From assembly GCA_018901675.1 (NCBI GenBank), contig JAHIEH010000055.1, positions 1 through 15,269 on the forward strand: a stretch of 15,269 nucleotides of DNA, written 5' to 3'. Below the pieces are notes generated by a model, which was given only the letters and a program-made list of their open reading frames with translations, did not search any database and had not been told where the DNA came from. This document shows positions 1-5,617 of the stretch, piece after piece; the first letter of the stretch is position 1, and each line of letters opens with the position of its first letter. The position numbers and the translations under genes are program-made. Origin of the DNA: Nanobdellota archaeon (GTDB taxonomy: Archaea > Nanobdellota > Nanobdellia > Pacearchaeales > GW2011-AR1).

Positions 1-504
1 GGTTTATATTCTTTAATCAGTTCGGATAATATATTTGCGGGAAAATTGGGATTAAAATCAGATAGTTTTCCTAAATACCAAATTCCCATCTGCTCTGATT
101 TTGAAATGGAATTTTTCTTGATTGAAAGTCTGCCAATATTGAATGATAACACGAAGAAAATTTCATGGAAAGTAGAATTAACTCCTAAGACAAAAAGAGT
201 CCCACAGCATTTTTTATCTTTAATTGATATGATTAATGGAACTAGACAAGATATTGAGACTGGAAATGTATATCCTGAATCCGGAAGAAAATGCGAGTCA
301 TGTGATATGAGCGTTGCTTGTAGTGAAGAAATAGAAAAGGCTGGCTCGGGGGTTTTGGAGGCAAAAGCAGGGCAAAAACTCTTTTCTTTTATGAGCCCGA
401 GATATCTTTTAACAAAAGAGCAGGAATTAGAACTTAAAAAATTAAGAGAACCTAAGAATGACGAGAACCAGAAGAAGATGAGATTTAGGTATAAAAAAGA
501 TTAA
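1..504 (+). CDS. C-terminal part of a probable PD-(D/E)XK (Cas4/RecB-like) nuclease
   Basis: The reading frame is open from the first base (GGT at 1-3) to the TAA at 502-504, so the 5' end lies outside the window. The first possible in-window start, a TTG at 46, need not be real. The visible 167 residues end in a C-x2-C-x5-C cluster (KCESCDMSVAC) preceded by a helix of the type LSLIDMINGTRQDIETG and an aromatic/proline turn. That helix-then-cysteines arrangement is typical of the C-terminal end of PD-(D/E)XK nucleases of the Cas4/RecB kind, where the cysteines hold an Fe-S cluster. The catalytic D-(D/E)xK residues would be upstream, so the family is an inference. The tail after the cysteines is charged and probably disordered. 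No cas genes or CRISPR repeats are visible, so a link to CRISPR is not supported. Confidence 0.5.
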   Translation, partial: GLYSLISSDNIFAGKLGLKSDSFPKYQIPICSDFEMEFFLIESLPILNDNTKKISWKVELTPKTKRVPQHFLSLIDMINGTRQDIETGNVYPESGRKCESCDMSVACSEEIEKAGSGVLEAKAGQKLFSFMSPRYLLTKEQELELKKLREPKNDENQKKMRFRYKKD

Positions 505-523
505 ACTTTTTATTACACGAATA

Positions 524-534
524 TTTATATATTA
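524..534 (+). promoter_or_regulatory. TATA box of the 553-834 gene
   Basis: TTTATATATTA is centred about 25 nt upstream of the ATG at 553. That is the distance from an archaeal TATA box to the transcription start, so the mRNA is probably leaderless. No Shine-Dalgarno sequence precedes the ATG. Confidence 0.55.
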
Positions 535-552
535 CAAGATATCAACAAAAAT

Positions 553-834
553 ATGATTTATTCAAATAAATTAAACAGAAACGGTCCAAAAATCGCCGAT
601 AAAGAAAGTGGTCGTGAGAGTGAAGGTACTAACGGGAGTTTTGGTGGTTTTTGTGGATGTCTAGTAGCAATAATAGCAGGTTTAGGATTACTTTATTTAA
701 TAGGAGCGGGTGATTGTGCTCGCATGGCATGTTCTGCATACTTAGATTCTTCTTCATATTCTCAAAATACAGTTGAGAATAATACCCTCTTTAATACCAA
801 TAATCCTAAAGATATAACTAATCTATTAAAATGA
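553..834 (+). CDS. Small single-pass membrane protein, unknown function
   Basis: This 93-residue protein is not recognised. It has a charged N-terminal part (residues 1-28, ending in a glycine-rich stretch GSFGGFCGC), one hydrophobic segment (about residues 36-52, LVAIIAGLGLLYLIGAG), and a polar Ser/Asn-rich C-terminal tail. Four cysteines flank the membrane segment (FCGC before it, DCARMAC just after it), which could be lipid- or metal-related or form disulfides. The ATG at 553 is chosen because a TATA box lies about 25 nt upstream. The gene converges on the aIF5B gene, with only about 14 bases between the two stop codons. Its reality rests on the promoter spacing and the clean membrane-protein composition. 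No homologue is claimed. Confidence 0.55.
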   Translation: MIYSNKLNRNGPKIADKESGRESEGTNGSFGGFCGCLVAIIAGLGLLYLIGAGDCARMACSAYLDSSSYSQNTVENNTLFNTNNPKDITNLLK

Positions 835-848
835 ATCTCCTTTATTTC

Positions 849-2567
849 TTAAAACCCCTTTATCACTGCGATTTCCTGCAGGATTTGAAGTTCTTTGCTT
901 GAAAGCAAGTCTTTGTTCTTTTTTAAGATTTTTAGCTGTTTTTCCCCAATATCTGAGTAAAGAGTTTTCTTATCTGCAAGTTTTCTGTCAAAATTGATTC
1001 CAGGCAGGGAAACTGCAACTTCCATGCCCTCTGTTGCTTCACTTACCGACTGGTTTTGCGACTGAATATTTTTTACTTTTGCAATTTTTTCTCCTGTATT
1101 GTCAATTAAATGCAGATGCTGGATTAATTTCCCCCCCTCAACTTTAACCCCAAAAATGGCAGGATTGGAGTTTCTAAACAAATATTTGTGGATAATTGAA
1201 AGTTTGCAGATTGTTGCTAACTGCATTAATTTTCTTTTTTCAATATCTTTTGCTTTCTCTTCTCTGAACAAAACAAGGTTTTCAATCAGCTTGTAAATTA
1301 CTTCATCAGTTAAAATTTTTATATTGCTTTGCAGGGCAAGTTCTTTTGCATCTTCATCTATAGGAATATTAAATCCTGCGATAACGCTGTCAATTTCATT
1401 AATCTCCAGATTTGCTTTTGCAGCGATCACATCTGATTTGCCGATGCTCCCTATACTTGCCTTTAATACGGGAATATTGCTCTGGCTTAACAATATTAAA
1501 AGGGCTTCTAAACTCCCTAAAGAATCTGCTTTAGCGATTATTCCATTCTTGCTTGTTTTAATGTTTTCAGAGATTTGTTTTTTGAATTCTTCTTTTATTC
1601 TTTCCTTATCTTTTTTATAAGAAACAAATGGCATTCCAGGAAGAATTTCCATTTTCTCAATTAGCTGCATTCTTATCCCTGTTGACGCAGTAACTTTATC
1701 TTTTGGCTTGAATTTTGAGCAGATAGGCTCTATTTCTTCCAGTATTCTTATCTTGCTGATTACTGGTTCATCAAAGGTGGCAATTGCAATTTCATCCTCT
1801 TTTGATAATTCTCCATCATAAAGAATAGCCTCTGCATAATTTATTGATTTCTCTTTTTTTACTTCAAGAATTACTCCCTTTGTTTCTTTGCCCAGAGTAA
1901 GTTTGTCTTTTAAGTATTTTTGGCTTATACCGCATAAAACCATGATTAGCTCCTGCAAGCCCTCTTTTGTTTTTGCAGAGCAGGGGATTAAAGCTATCTT
2001 TTTTGTGAAATCATTTATATTGTCAAATAAATCTGCATCAAAGCCATGGCTGTTCAAACTTCCTATTAATGTAAAAAGTTTTTCATCAAAAATCTGTTTG
2101 GTGTTTAGCGCCTGGCTTTCAATATTCGCCCTTAAACCCTCATTAATTTTTCTCCATCCAGAGATATTATCAATTTTGTTCAAAGCAATCATAAAGGGGG
2201 TTTTGTTAATCCTTAAAATTTGCAGAACTTCTGCTGTCTGAGGTTTAATCCCCTCGTTTATATCAATAACTAAAATTGCCAAATCAGCCAGACTTCCGCC
2301 ACGCTTTCTTAAATTTGTGAAAGCAGCATGCCCAGGAGTATCAATAAATAGAAATCCAGGGATTTCCAGATTGATTTTGCTTTTTTCTATTAAAGGGCAG
2401 GCTTTTTTTAGGTTGTCAGCCGGGAAAAGAGTAAATGAAATTTTTTGGGTAATTCTCCCTGCTTCTTTGTCTGCAACACAACTGCCTCTCAGACTATCCA
2501 GTAAAGTTGTTTTTCCATGGTCTACATGACCGCATACAGTTACAATCGGCTGGCGTATTTTTGTCAT
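849..2567 (-). CDS. infB: Archaeal translation initiation factor aIF5B (IF2 family GTPase)
   Basis: This GTPase promotes ribosomal subunit joining and places initiator tRNA during translation initiation. At 572 residues it has normal archaeal length, with no bacterial-type N-terminal extension and no intein. The G domain comes first: G1 GHVDHGKT (13-20), the switch-I type stretch GRITQKIS (37-44), G3 DTPGH (76-80), G4 NKID (130-133) and a G5-like SAKTKEG near residue 200. Beta-barrel domain II follows, then the IF2-type domain III (around GIIAKADSLGSLEALLILL) and a C-terminal barrel with FGVKVEGGKL. The ATG at 2567 is preceded 26 nt upstream by the TATA-like TTTTTAAAGG (read on the + strand at 2588-2598), so the mRNA is probably leaderless. 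It diverges from the dph2 fragment. Family assignment is very secure. Confidence 0.97.
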   Translation of the reverse strand: MTKIRQPIVTVCGHVDHGKTTLLDSLRGSCVADKEAGRITQKISFTLFPADNLKKACPLIEKSKINLEIPGFLFIDTPGHAAFTNLRKRGGSLADLAILVIDINEGIKPQTAEVLQILRINKTPFMIALNKIDNISGWRKINEGLRANIESQALNTKQIFDEKLFTLIGSLNSHGFDADLFDNINDFTKKIALIPCSAKTKEGLQELIMVLCGISQKYLKDKLTLGKETKGVILEVKKEKSINYAEAILYDGELSKEDEIAIATFDEPVISKIRILEEIEPICSKFKPKDKVTASTGIRMQLIEKMEILPGMPFVSYKKDKERIKEEFKKQISENIKTSKNGIIAKADSLGSLEALLILLSQSNIPVLKASIGSIGKSDVIAAKANLEINEIDSVIAGFNIPIDEDAKELALQSNIKILTDEVIYKLIENLVLFREEKAKDIEKRKLMQLATICKLSIIHKYLFRNSNPAIFGVKVEGGKLIQHLHLIDNTGEKIAKVKNIQSQNQSVSEATEGMEVAVSLPGINFDRKLADKKTLYSDIGEKQLKILKKNKDLLSSKELQILQEIAVIKGF

Positions 2568-2587
2568 GTTTTATTTATGATAGAATT

Positions 2588-2598
2588 GTTTTTAAAGG
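2588..2598 (-). promoter_or_regulatory. TATA box of the aIF5B gene
   Basis: On the minus strand the sequence reads CCTTTAAAAAC, centred about 26 nt before the ATG at 2567. It sits in a 139-bp divergent intergenic region that also holds the dph2 promoter. Confidence 0.5.
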
Positions 2599-2675
2599 TT
2601 AAGATTTAGAGGATTATCTTTCTTGAACTTTAATTCTTAAGAATAGGTTTTGATACCAATTTTTATCCAGCAAAA

Positions 2676-2685
2676 ACTATAAAAG
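2676..2685 (+). promoter_or_regulatory. TATA box of the truncated dph2 gene
   Basis: ACTATAAAAG is centred about 26 nt upstream of the ATG at 2707, matching the leaderless arrangement of the neighbouring genes. The promoter therefore looks intact although the gene is cut short. Confidence 0.5.
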
Positions 2686-2706
2686 CCAAAACAATCTTTA
2701 TCTGTT

Positions 2707-3009
2707 ATGGAAAACAAGACGATTGAAGAAATTGAGATGGATTATAGTCTTGAGTTGAATAAAGTAATTGCGAATATAAACAATAAAAAAGCAAAGCTTG
2801 TTCTTTTGCAGTTTCCTGATGGATTAAAATCATATGCAACAACTATTGTTGATTATCTCAGAGAAAAGACAGGGAATAAAACCGAGTTTCTCATTTGGCT
2901 TGGAAGCTGTTATGGTGCGTGTGATGTCCCAGTTGGATTAGAAAAGTTAAAGCCTAAGATAAACTTAGTTGTTCAGTTCGGGCATAATTCTTATGGAGTT
3001 GGGGGATAG
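2707..3009 (+). pseudogene. dph2: Truncated diphthamide synthase subunit Dph2 (N-terminal third)
   Basis: Dph2 is the radical-type [4Fe-4S] enzyme that transfers a 3-amino-3-carboxypropyl group from SAM to a histidine of elongation factor 2, the first step of diphthamide synthesis. The visible 100 residues match the first domain of the family: LLQFPDGLK (33-41), GSCYGACDV (66-74) with the first cluster cysteine in YGAC, then VVQFGHNSYG (88-97), the position of the family's HxGHS-type motif. Archaeal Dph2 is usually a little over 300 residues, with two further cluster cysteines in later domains; both are missing. The frame ends at TAG 3007-3009, where the DNA turns into the 3' half of a tRNA-Val. 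The promoter and start are intact. I infer that the gene was cut by an insertion or recombination and is inactive, unless the rest is encoded elsewhere. An assembly join is the main alternative. Confidence 0.8.
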
Positions 3010-3016
3010 CAAAACA

Positions 3017-3062
3017 GTTCGTTTACACCGAATATTCGGGAGTTCGATTCTCTTACCGCCCA
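3017..3062 (+). pseudogene. 3' half of a tRNA-Val(UAC), fused to dph2 (tRNA-end A)
   Basis: The segment folds as the 3' part of a tRNA. Anticodon stem GTTCG (3017-3021) pairs with CGAAT (3029-3033) around loop TTTACAC (anticodon UAC, valine). Then come variable loop ATTC (3034-3037), T stem GGGAG/CTCTT around T loop TTCGATT (3043-3049), 3' acceptor strand ACCGCCC (3055-3061) and discriminator A (3062). The matching 5' acceptor strand GGGCGGT and a D arm are absent; the upstream bases are dph2 coding sequence. It is therefore a half tRNA, as left at one end of an element integrated in a tRNA gene, or one half of a split tRNA. All structured positions pair, with G-T wobbles, so it may be recent or under selection. 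CCA is not encoded. Confidence 0.75.
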
Positions 3063-3079
3063 TTTAATTTAACTAACTC

Positions 3080-3089
3080 TTTATAAATC
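3080..3089 (+). promoter_or_regulatory. TATA box of the methyltransferase unit
   Basis: TTTATAAATC is centred about 25 nt before the ATG at 3109 and begins only 18 nt after the end of tRNA-end A. The unit therefore carries its own promoter. Confidence 0.55.
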
Positions 3090-3108
3090 TACAAATTCTA
3101 ATAAATAG

Positions 3109-3768
3109 ATGAAATCAACTAAGCAATATTATCAAAAAACTTGGAATTTAAAAAGTATAAAAAGATTAAGTAAATCAGAACCATTCAGAAAAGAAGAGCC
3201 AGATATTGAATTAAAAAGATTTCTATCATATTTAAACAAAAAAAGAATTCGAGGCGATTTATTAGATGTGGGTTGTGGTGCTGGAAGACATAGCATTTTA
3301 TTTGCAAAAAAAGGATTTAATGTTACTGGGTTTGATTATTCTTCAAATGCTATAAAATTAGCTAAAAGATTTACTAAAAAATATAATCTTGACATTAATT
3401 TTAAAGTAGCCAATGTTTTAAGTTATAAAAGCAGGAAGAAATTTGATGTAATAATTGATTATGGATGTTTACATCATCTTCCTAAATCAGAATGGTTAGA
3501 TTATAGAAAAACTCTCTTAAATCAGAGCAAAATAGGAACATTAATATTTTTATTTGCTTTTTCTGAAAATTCAAGGAGATTGCATGGATATTATCTAAAG
3601 AAGAAACAAAAAAGCATTATTATTAATGGGGAATATACTTATTTTTTAAGTTTGAATGAGATAAAAAAGTTATTTTCAAAAGAATTTAAAATTGTCTTCT
3701 TAAAAGAAAAAAAGACCATTGATAAGCTAAAATCCTTTTGGGTAGTCTATTTGTTAAGAATGAAGTAA
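3109..3768 (+). CDS. Class I SAM-dependent methyltransferase
   Basis: This soluble 219-residue enzyme has the Rossmann-fold methyltransferase signature. Motif I is LLDVGCGAGR (51-60), which binds SAM. The acidic residue at the end of strand 2 is in VTGFD (D76). The adenine-contact region follows near residue 102, and the strand-4 motif FDVIIDYGCLHHL (112-124) is typical of the Methyltransf_11/25 (UbiE/TehB-like) group. The C-terminal part has the usual LNEIKKLF helix and a final antiparallel strand. The substrate cannot be read from the sequence. The gene is strikingly lysine- and A-rich compared with aIF5B or serS, as are the next two units. It lies alone between tRNA-end A and tRNA-end B with its own TATA box. 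I infer it is a mobile-type cargo gene, perhaps acting on a small molecule or toxic compound. Confidence 0.9.
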   Translation: MKSTKQYYQKTWNLKSIKRLSKSEPFRKEEPDIELKRFLSYLNKKRIRGDLLDVGCGAGRHSILFAKKGFNVTGFDYSSNAIKLAKRFTKKYNLDINFKVANVLSYKSRKKFDVIIDYGCLHHLPKSEWLDYRKTLLNQSKIGTLIFLFAFSENSRRLHGYYLKKKQKSIIINGEYTYFLSLNEIKKLFSKEFKIVFLKEKKTIDKLKSFWVVYLLRMK

Positions 3769-3787
3769 TCATGTATTAATTGTGCTA

Positions 3788-3858
3788 GTTACAAGGTATA
3801 TCCTTTAAGATATTATTTTTTCCACCGAACATTCAGAGTTCGATCCTCTCTAGGTCCA
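3788..3858 (+). repeat. tRNA-3'-end-like repeat B, after the methyltransferase gene
   Basis: This unit has two parts. The first (3788-3813), GTTACAAGG then TATATCCTTTAAGATATT, contains a short hairpin (ATATC/GATAT) and matches the same part of repeat C almost base for base. The second (3819-3858) resembles a tRNA 3' half: loop-like TTTCCAC, then CGAAC, ATTC, a T arm AGAG-TTCGATC-CTCT (3835-3849), acceptor-like TAGGTCC (3851-3857) and discriminator A. The 5' side of the anticodon stem does not pair and there is no D arm or 5' acceptor, so it is not a functional tRNA by itself. It begins 19 nt after the methyltransferase stop codon, and the TATA box of the next gene follows immediately. Repeats A, C and D occupy equivalent positions. 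Confidence 0.6.
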
Positions 3859-3859
3859 T

Positions 3860-3869
3860 ATTTATAAAT
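3860..3869 (+). promoter_or_regulatory. TATA box of the HD hydrolase unit
   Basis: ATTTATAAAT is centred about 25 nt before the ATG at 3890 and starts one base after the discriminator-like A of repeat B. The mRNA is probably leaderless. Confidence 0.55.
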
Positions 3870-3889
3870 ATCATTTTCTCTAATCTTAT

Positions 3890-4534
3890 ATGATAAAAGA
3901 AAGTTTTTTCAAAGAATTAAGAGCAAAAATACAATCCAATTTTGAAGAAGGGGGAAGTCATGCTTTTGACCATACAGAAAGGGTTTATAACCTTTCATTG
4001 AAATTATCAAAAAATAAAAAAGTAGACTTAGATGTTATAAAAGCTTCTGCCTTGCTTCATGATATTGCAAGATTAAAAGAAGATAACAATGAAATTGAAT
4101 GTCATGCAGAACATGGTTCAAAGATGGCTGAAGAAATACTAAAAGAAATGAATTTTCCAGAGGAAAAAATAAAACAAGTTATATATTCTATTAAAGTTCA
4201 TCGCCATAGTAAAAAAATAAAAGCTGAAACTAAAGAAGCTGAAATTTTGCAAGATGCAGATAGACTCGAGGCTCTTGGAGCAATAACAATTGCAAGAATG
4301 TTTTCTACTGGTGGAAAAATAAATATGCCCTTATACAAACCTGAAATTCCATTTGGAAAAGTTCATGAAGGATATCATATGGATTCAACAATACATGCTT
4401 TTCATGCAAAAATACTTAAACTCACTCCTGAAACATTTAATACTAAAGAAGCAAAAAAGATTGCAAAAGAAAGATATAGGTTTGTTGAAGAATTCCTAGA
4501 TCAATTTTTAAAAGAATGGAAAGGAGAGTTATAA
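3890..4534 (+). CDS. HD-domain metal-dependent phosphohydrolase
   Basis: This 214-residue protein has the HD superfamily metal-binding pattern: H28 in FDHTERV, the HD pair H57-D58 in ALLHDIARL, further histidines at 72/75 and 104/106, and D122/D124 in ILQDADRLEALGAI. This matches the YedJ/YpgQ-type stand-alone HD hydrolases, which cleave nucleotide or other phosphate bonds. The region after residue 130 (ARMFSTGGKI...YHMDSTIHAFHAKIL) is also characteristic of that group. The substrate is unknown. The ATG at 3890 is supported by a TATA box 25 nt upstream. The gene lies between repeats B and C as a one-gene unit with its own promoter. The unit is almost the same length (about 795 bp) as the methyltransferase unit, which may be chance. 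Confidence 0.9.
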   Translation: MIKESFFKELRAKIQSNFEEGGSHAFDHTERVYNLSLKLSKNKKVDLDVIKASALLHDIARLKEDNNEIECHAEHGSKMAEEILKEMNFPEEKIKQVIYSIKVHRHSKKIKAETKEAEILQDADRLEALGAITIARMFSTGGKINMPLYKPEIPFGKVHEGYHMDSTIHAFHAKILKLTPETFNTKEAKKIAKERYRFVEEFLDQFLKEWKGEL

Positions 4535-4546
4535 AATAAAAAGGTG

Positions 4547-4563
4547 ATTCGTGTAAACCGAGT
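4547..4563 (+). repeat. Extra copy of the anticodon-arm sequence upstream of repeat C
   Basis: ATTCG-TGTAAAC-CGAGT forms the same 5-bp stem and 7-base loop as ATTCG-TTTACAC-CGAGT 61 bases downstream, with two loop changes. The T at position 33 of the loop is lost, so it is not a usable anticodon. It begins 12 nt after the HD gene stop codon. It may be a relic of an older junction that was split when repeat C arrived, or a tandem duplication. Confidence 0.45.
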
Positions 4564-4581
4564 AATCTCAAAAAGTAGCTT

Positions 4582-4653
4582 GTTACAAAGTATATCCTTT
4601 AGGATATATTCGTTTACACCGAGTATTCCGAGGTTCAATTCTGTGTGAGTCCT
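4582..4653 (+). repeat. tRNA-3'-end-like repeat C, after the HD hydrolase gene
   Basis: The first part (4582-4608) matches repeat B and contains a perfect 7-bp hairpin, TATATCC-TTTA-GGATATA (4591-4608). The second part (4608-4653) resembles a tRNA-Val 3' half: ATTCG-TTTACAC-CGAGT anticodon arm (anticodon UAC), variable ATTC, T arm CGAGG-TTCAATT-CTGTG with one mismatch, acceptor-like TGAGTCC and final T. The anticodon-arm part nearly repeats end A (GTTCG-TTTACAC-CGAAT). No D arm or 5' acceptor strand is present. It sits between the HD gene and the promoter of the toxin-antitoxin pair. A T-rich run (4655-4670) follows and could terminate transcription. Confidence 0.6.
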
Positions 4654-4654
4654 G

Positions 4655-4670
4655 ATTTATTTTTTTGTTT
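4655..4670 (+). terminator. T-rich run downstream of repeat C
   Basis: A run of mostly T (ATTTATTTTTTTGTTT), just after the hydrolase unit and before the next TATA box, fits an archaeal U-tract terminator. No hairpin precedes it directly apart from the T arm of repeat C. Confidence 0.35.
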
Positions 4671-4677
4671 TAGAAAG

Positions 4678-4687
4678 ATTTAAATAA
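4678..4687 (+). promoter_or_regulatory. TATA box of the toxin-antitoxin unit
   Basis: ATTTAAATAA is centred about 26 nt before the antitoxin ATG at 4708. The following GTGAGCCCAC (IR GTG-AGCC-CAC) just downstream could be an operator for the RHH antitoxin, since such pairs usually autoregulate; that last point is inference. Confidence 0.5.
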
Positions 4688-4707
4688 GTGAGCCCACTTA
4701 ATCTCTC

Positions 4708-4917
4708 ATGACAAATATAACCCTCTCAATTGATGATGAAGTATACAAAAGAATGAAAAAATACTCTGAAGTGAAATGGAGCGAGTTTGTTAGGAAATGT
4801 GTTCAAAAACGAATTGAAGAATTTGAAAGCATAAAATCAAATATTTTCGCTGATGAAAAACTTCTCTCTGAAAATTGGCTAAGTGAGGAGGATAATACCG
4901 CATGGAAAAATTTGTGA
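4708..4917 (+). CDS. Ribbon-helix-helix antitoxin
   Basis: This 69-residue protein begins with the short basic strand and two helices of a ribbon-helix-helix (MetJ/Arc, VapB/CopG-like) DNA-binding fold: NITLSIDDEVYKRMKKYSEV, then WSEFVRKCVQKRIEEFE. An acidic, flexible C-terminal tail (about residues 42-69) would wrap the toxin. Its gene overlaps the toxin start at 4902 by 16 bases, which implies translational coupling. By analogy with known pairs it neutralises the toxin by direct binding and represses its own promoter. The RHH assignment comes from the strand-helix-helix pattern and the context, as no catalytic motif is expected. Confidence 0.8.
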   Translation: MTNITLSIDDEVYKRMKKYSEVKWSEFVRKCVQKRIEEFESIKSNIFADEKLLSENWLSEEDNTAWKNL

Positions 4918-5234
4918 AAGGAGATGTTGTTGTAACCCCCTTCCCATTTTCAGATTTAAAATCTTCAATTAAAAGACCAGCATTAATTGTAGCAAATTTA
5001 AAAGGTAATGATTTAATTTTATGCCAGATTACTTCAAAGAAACATCCAGATCCCTATCAGGCAATATTAAATCAAGAGGATTTTTCTGAAGGAAACTTGA
5101 GTATAAATAGTTTCATAAAACCTTCAATATTATTCACATTAAGAGATTCTATAATAATCTACAAAGCAGGAAGAGTTAATAAAAATAAGATGAGGGAAGT
5201 TGAAAATAAAATTTGTGATATAATAAAAAGTTAG
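4902..5234 (+). CDS. PemK/MazF-family toxin (endoribonuclease)
   Basis: This 110-residue protein opens with the family hallmark KGDVVVTPFPFSDLKSSIKRPALIV (residues 6-30), equivalent to the GDVvl..FPfsd....KRPalVl motif of MazF/PemK toxins. It continues with ILCQITSK and the later NSFIKPSILFTL segment, which corresponds to the family's conserved KPS...tl strand. MazF-type toxins are ribosome-independent mRNA interferases. The antitoxin lies immediately upstream with overlapping genes, the normal order. The pair is a self-contained stabilising module inside the array of tRNA-end-tagged units, consistent with mobile cargo that resists loss. The stop at 5232-5234 is 4 nt before tRNA-end-like sequence D. 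Confidence 0.9.
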   Translation: MEKFVKGDVVVTPFPFSDLKSSIKRPALIVANLKGNDLILCQITSKKHPDPYQAILNQEDFSEGNLSINSFIKPSILFTLRDSIIIYKAGRVNKNKMREVENKICDIIKS

Positions 5235-5238
5235 AAGT

Positions 5239-5267
5239 GTCCAGGAGTTTGATTCCGAGTTGGTTCA
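5239..5267 (+). repeat. tRNA-3'-end-like repeat D, after the toxin gene
   Basis: These 29 bases align without gaps to the last 29 bases of tRNA-end A (variable loop to discriminator), sharing the core GGAG-TT(C/T)-GATTC and the final A. The T stem AGGAG/CCGAG has mismatches, and the acceptor-like strand is TTGGTTC. No anticodon arm is recognisable upstream because the toxin stop codon is only 4 nt away. On its own this would be weak evidence. Its position, directly after the last gene of the third unit, and its identical length to A and C make it credible. Confidence 0.45.
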
Positions 5268-5289
5268 GATTAATTTCTAAAACTCGTTA

Positions 5290-5300
5290 AATATTTAAAT
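5290..5300 (+). promoter_or_regulatory. Orphan TATA-like box downstream of repeat D
   Basis: The sequence AATATTTAAAT is a good archaeal TATA match on the + strand. A start would be expected near 5320. The nearest ATG (5313) opens only 15 codons ending at TAA 5358. The segment 5313-5447 contains a small inverted repeat (ACAGG/CCTGT, 5351-5370 region) but no gene I can support. It may drive a short RNA, a decayed fourth unit, or nothing. Confidence 0.3.
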
Positions 5301-5447
5301 ACGGCATATTACATGATTTTTTTTCTTACTGGGATAGAAATTAAAATTTACAGGCTATAAACCCCCTGTTCCAAATGAATTATCTTAAAAAGAACTTTTC
5401 TTTTATTCCTAATGCTAATCCAAGAAAACATTCTTCTTTATTCTCTT

Positions 5448-5597
5448 CTAATCAATCTTTGATATAATTTCATTAACACTTCTTGTTATTTCCTGCATTA
5501 TTTCCTGTTCTGTTGCCTTTGAATTTCTCTCTTTTATGCTTAAAGCCTTGGATGCTCCTGCAATTACGGCTCTTTTTAACACATTGTCTTTTTTCAT
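5448..5597 (-). CDS. Conserved-looking 49-residue protein, unknown function
   Basis: The frame starts at ATG 5595-5597 and ends at TAG 5448-5450. The sequence begins MKKDNVLKRAVIAGASKAL and continues with a basic/acidic amphipathic part (SIKERNSKATEQEIMQEI, then a C-terminal helix ending in SKID). It looks like two or three short helices with no cysteines or membrane segment. I recall similar small proteins with an ASKAL...KATE..I pattern in DPANN-type genomes, but this is memory, not a search. A TATA box (ATTTAAATA at 5618-5626) is centred 25 nt before the ATG, giving good independent support for a real leaderless gene. It lies downstream of the CcdA gene on the same strand but has its own promoter. 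Confidence 0.6.
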   Translation of the reverse strand: MKKDNVLKRAVIAGASKALSIKERNSKATEQEIMQEITRSVNEIISKID

Positions 5598-5617
5598 AAA
5601 TCTGCTTATTGTGGATA

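Noticed and set aside
1..504. A cas4 gene of a CRISPR system
   Set aside because: The cysteine cluster fits the broader PD-(D/E)XK group, but the catalytic part is outside the window and no CRISPR array or other cas gene is visible.
1099..2529. Four plus-strand open frames opposite the aIF5B gene
   Set aside because: They are antisense shadows of a strongly conserved GTPase gene, have no promoter or SD, and encode nothing recognisable.
2980..3062. A complete tRNA-Val gene at the dph2 junction
   Set aside because: Only the part from the anticodon arm to the discriminator is present. No GGGCGGT 5' acceptor strand and no D arm precede it; the upstream bases encode the Dph2 motif FGHNSYG.
3010..5267. 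A classical integron with attC sites
   Set aside because: The gene-plus-site layout is similar, but the junctions lack the paired R/L core boxes (GTTRRRY and its complement) of attC and instead match tRNA T arms; no IntI-type gene is seen.
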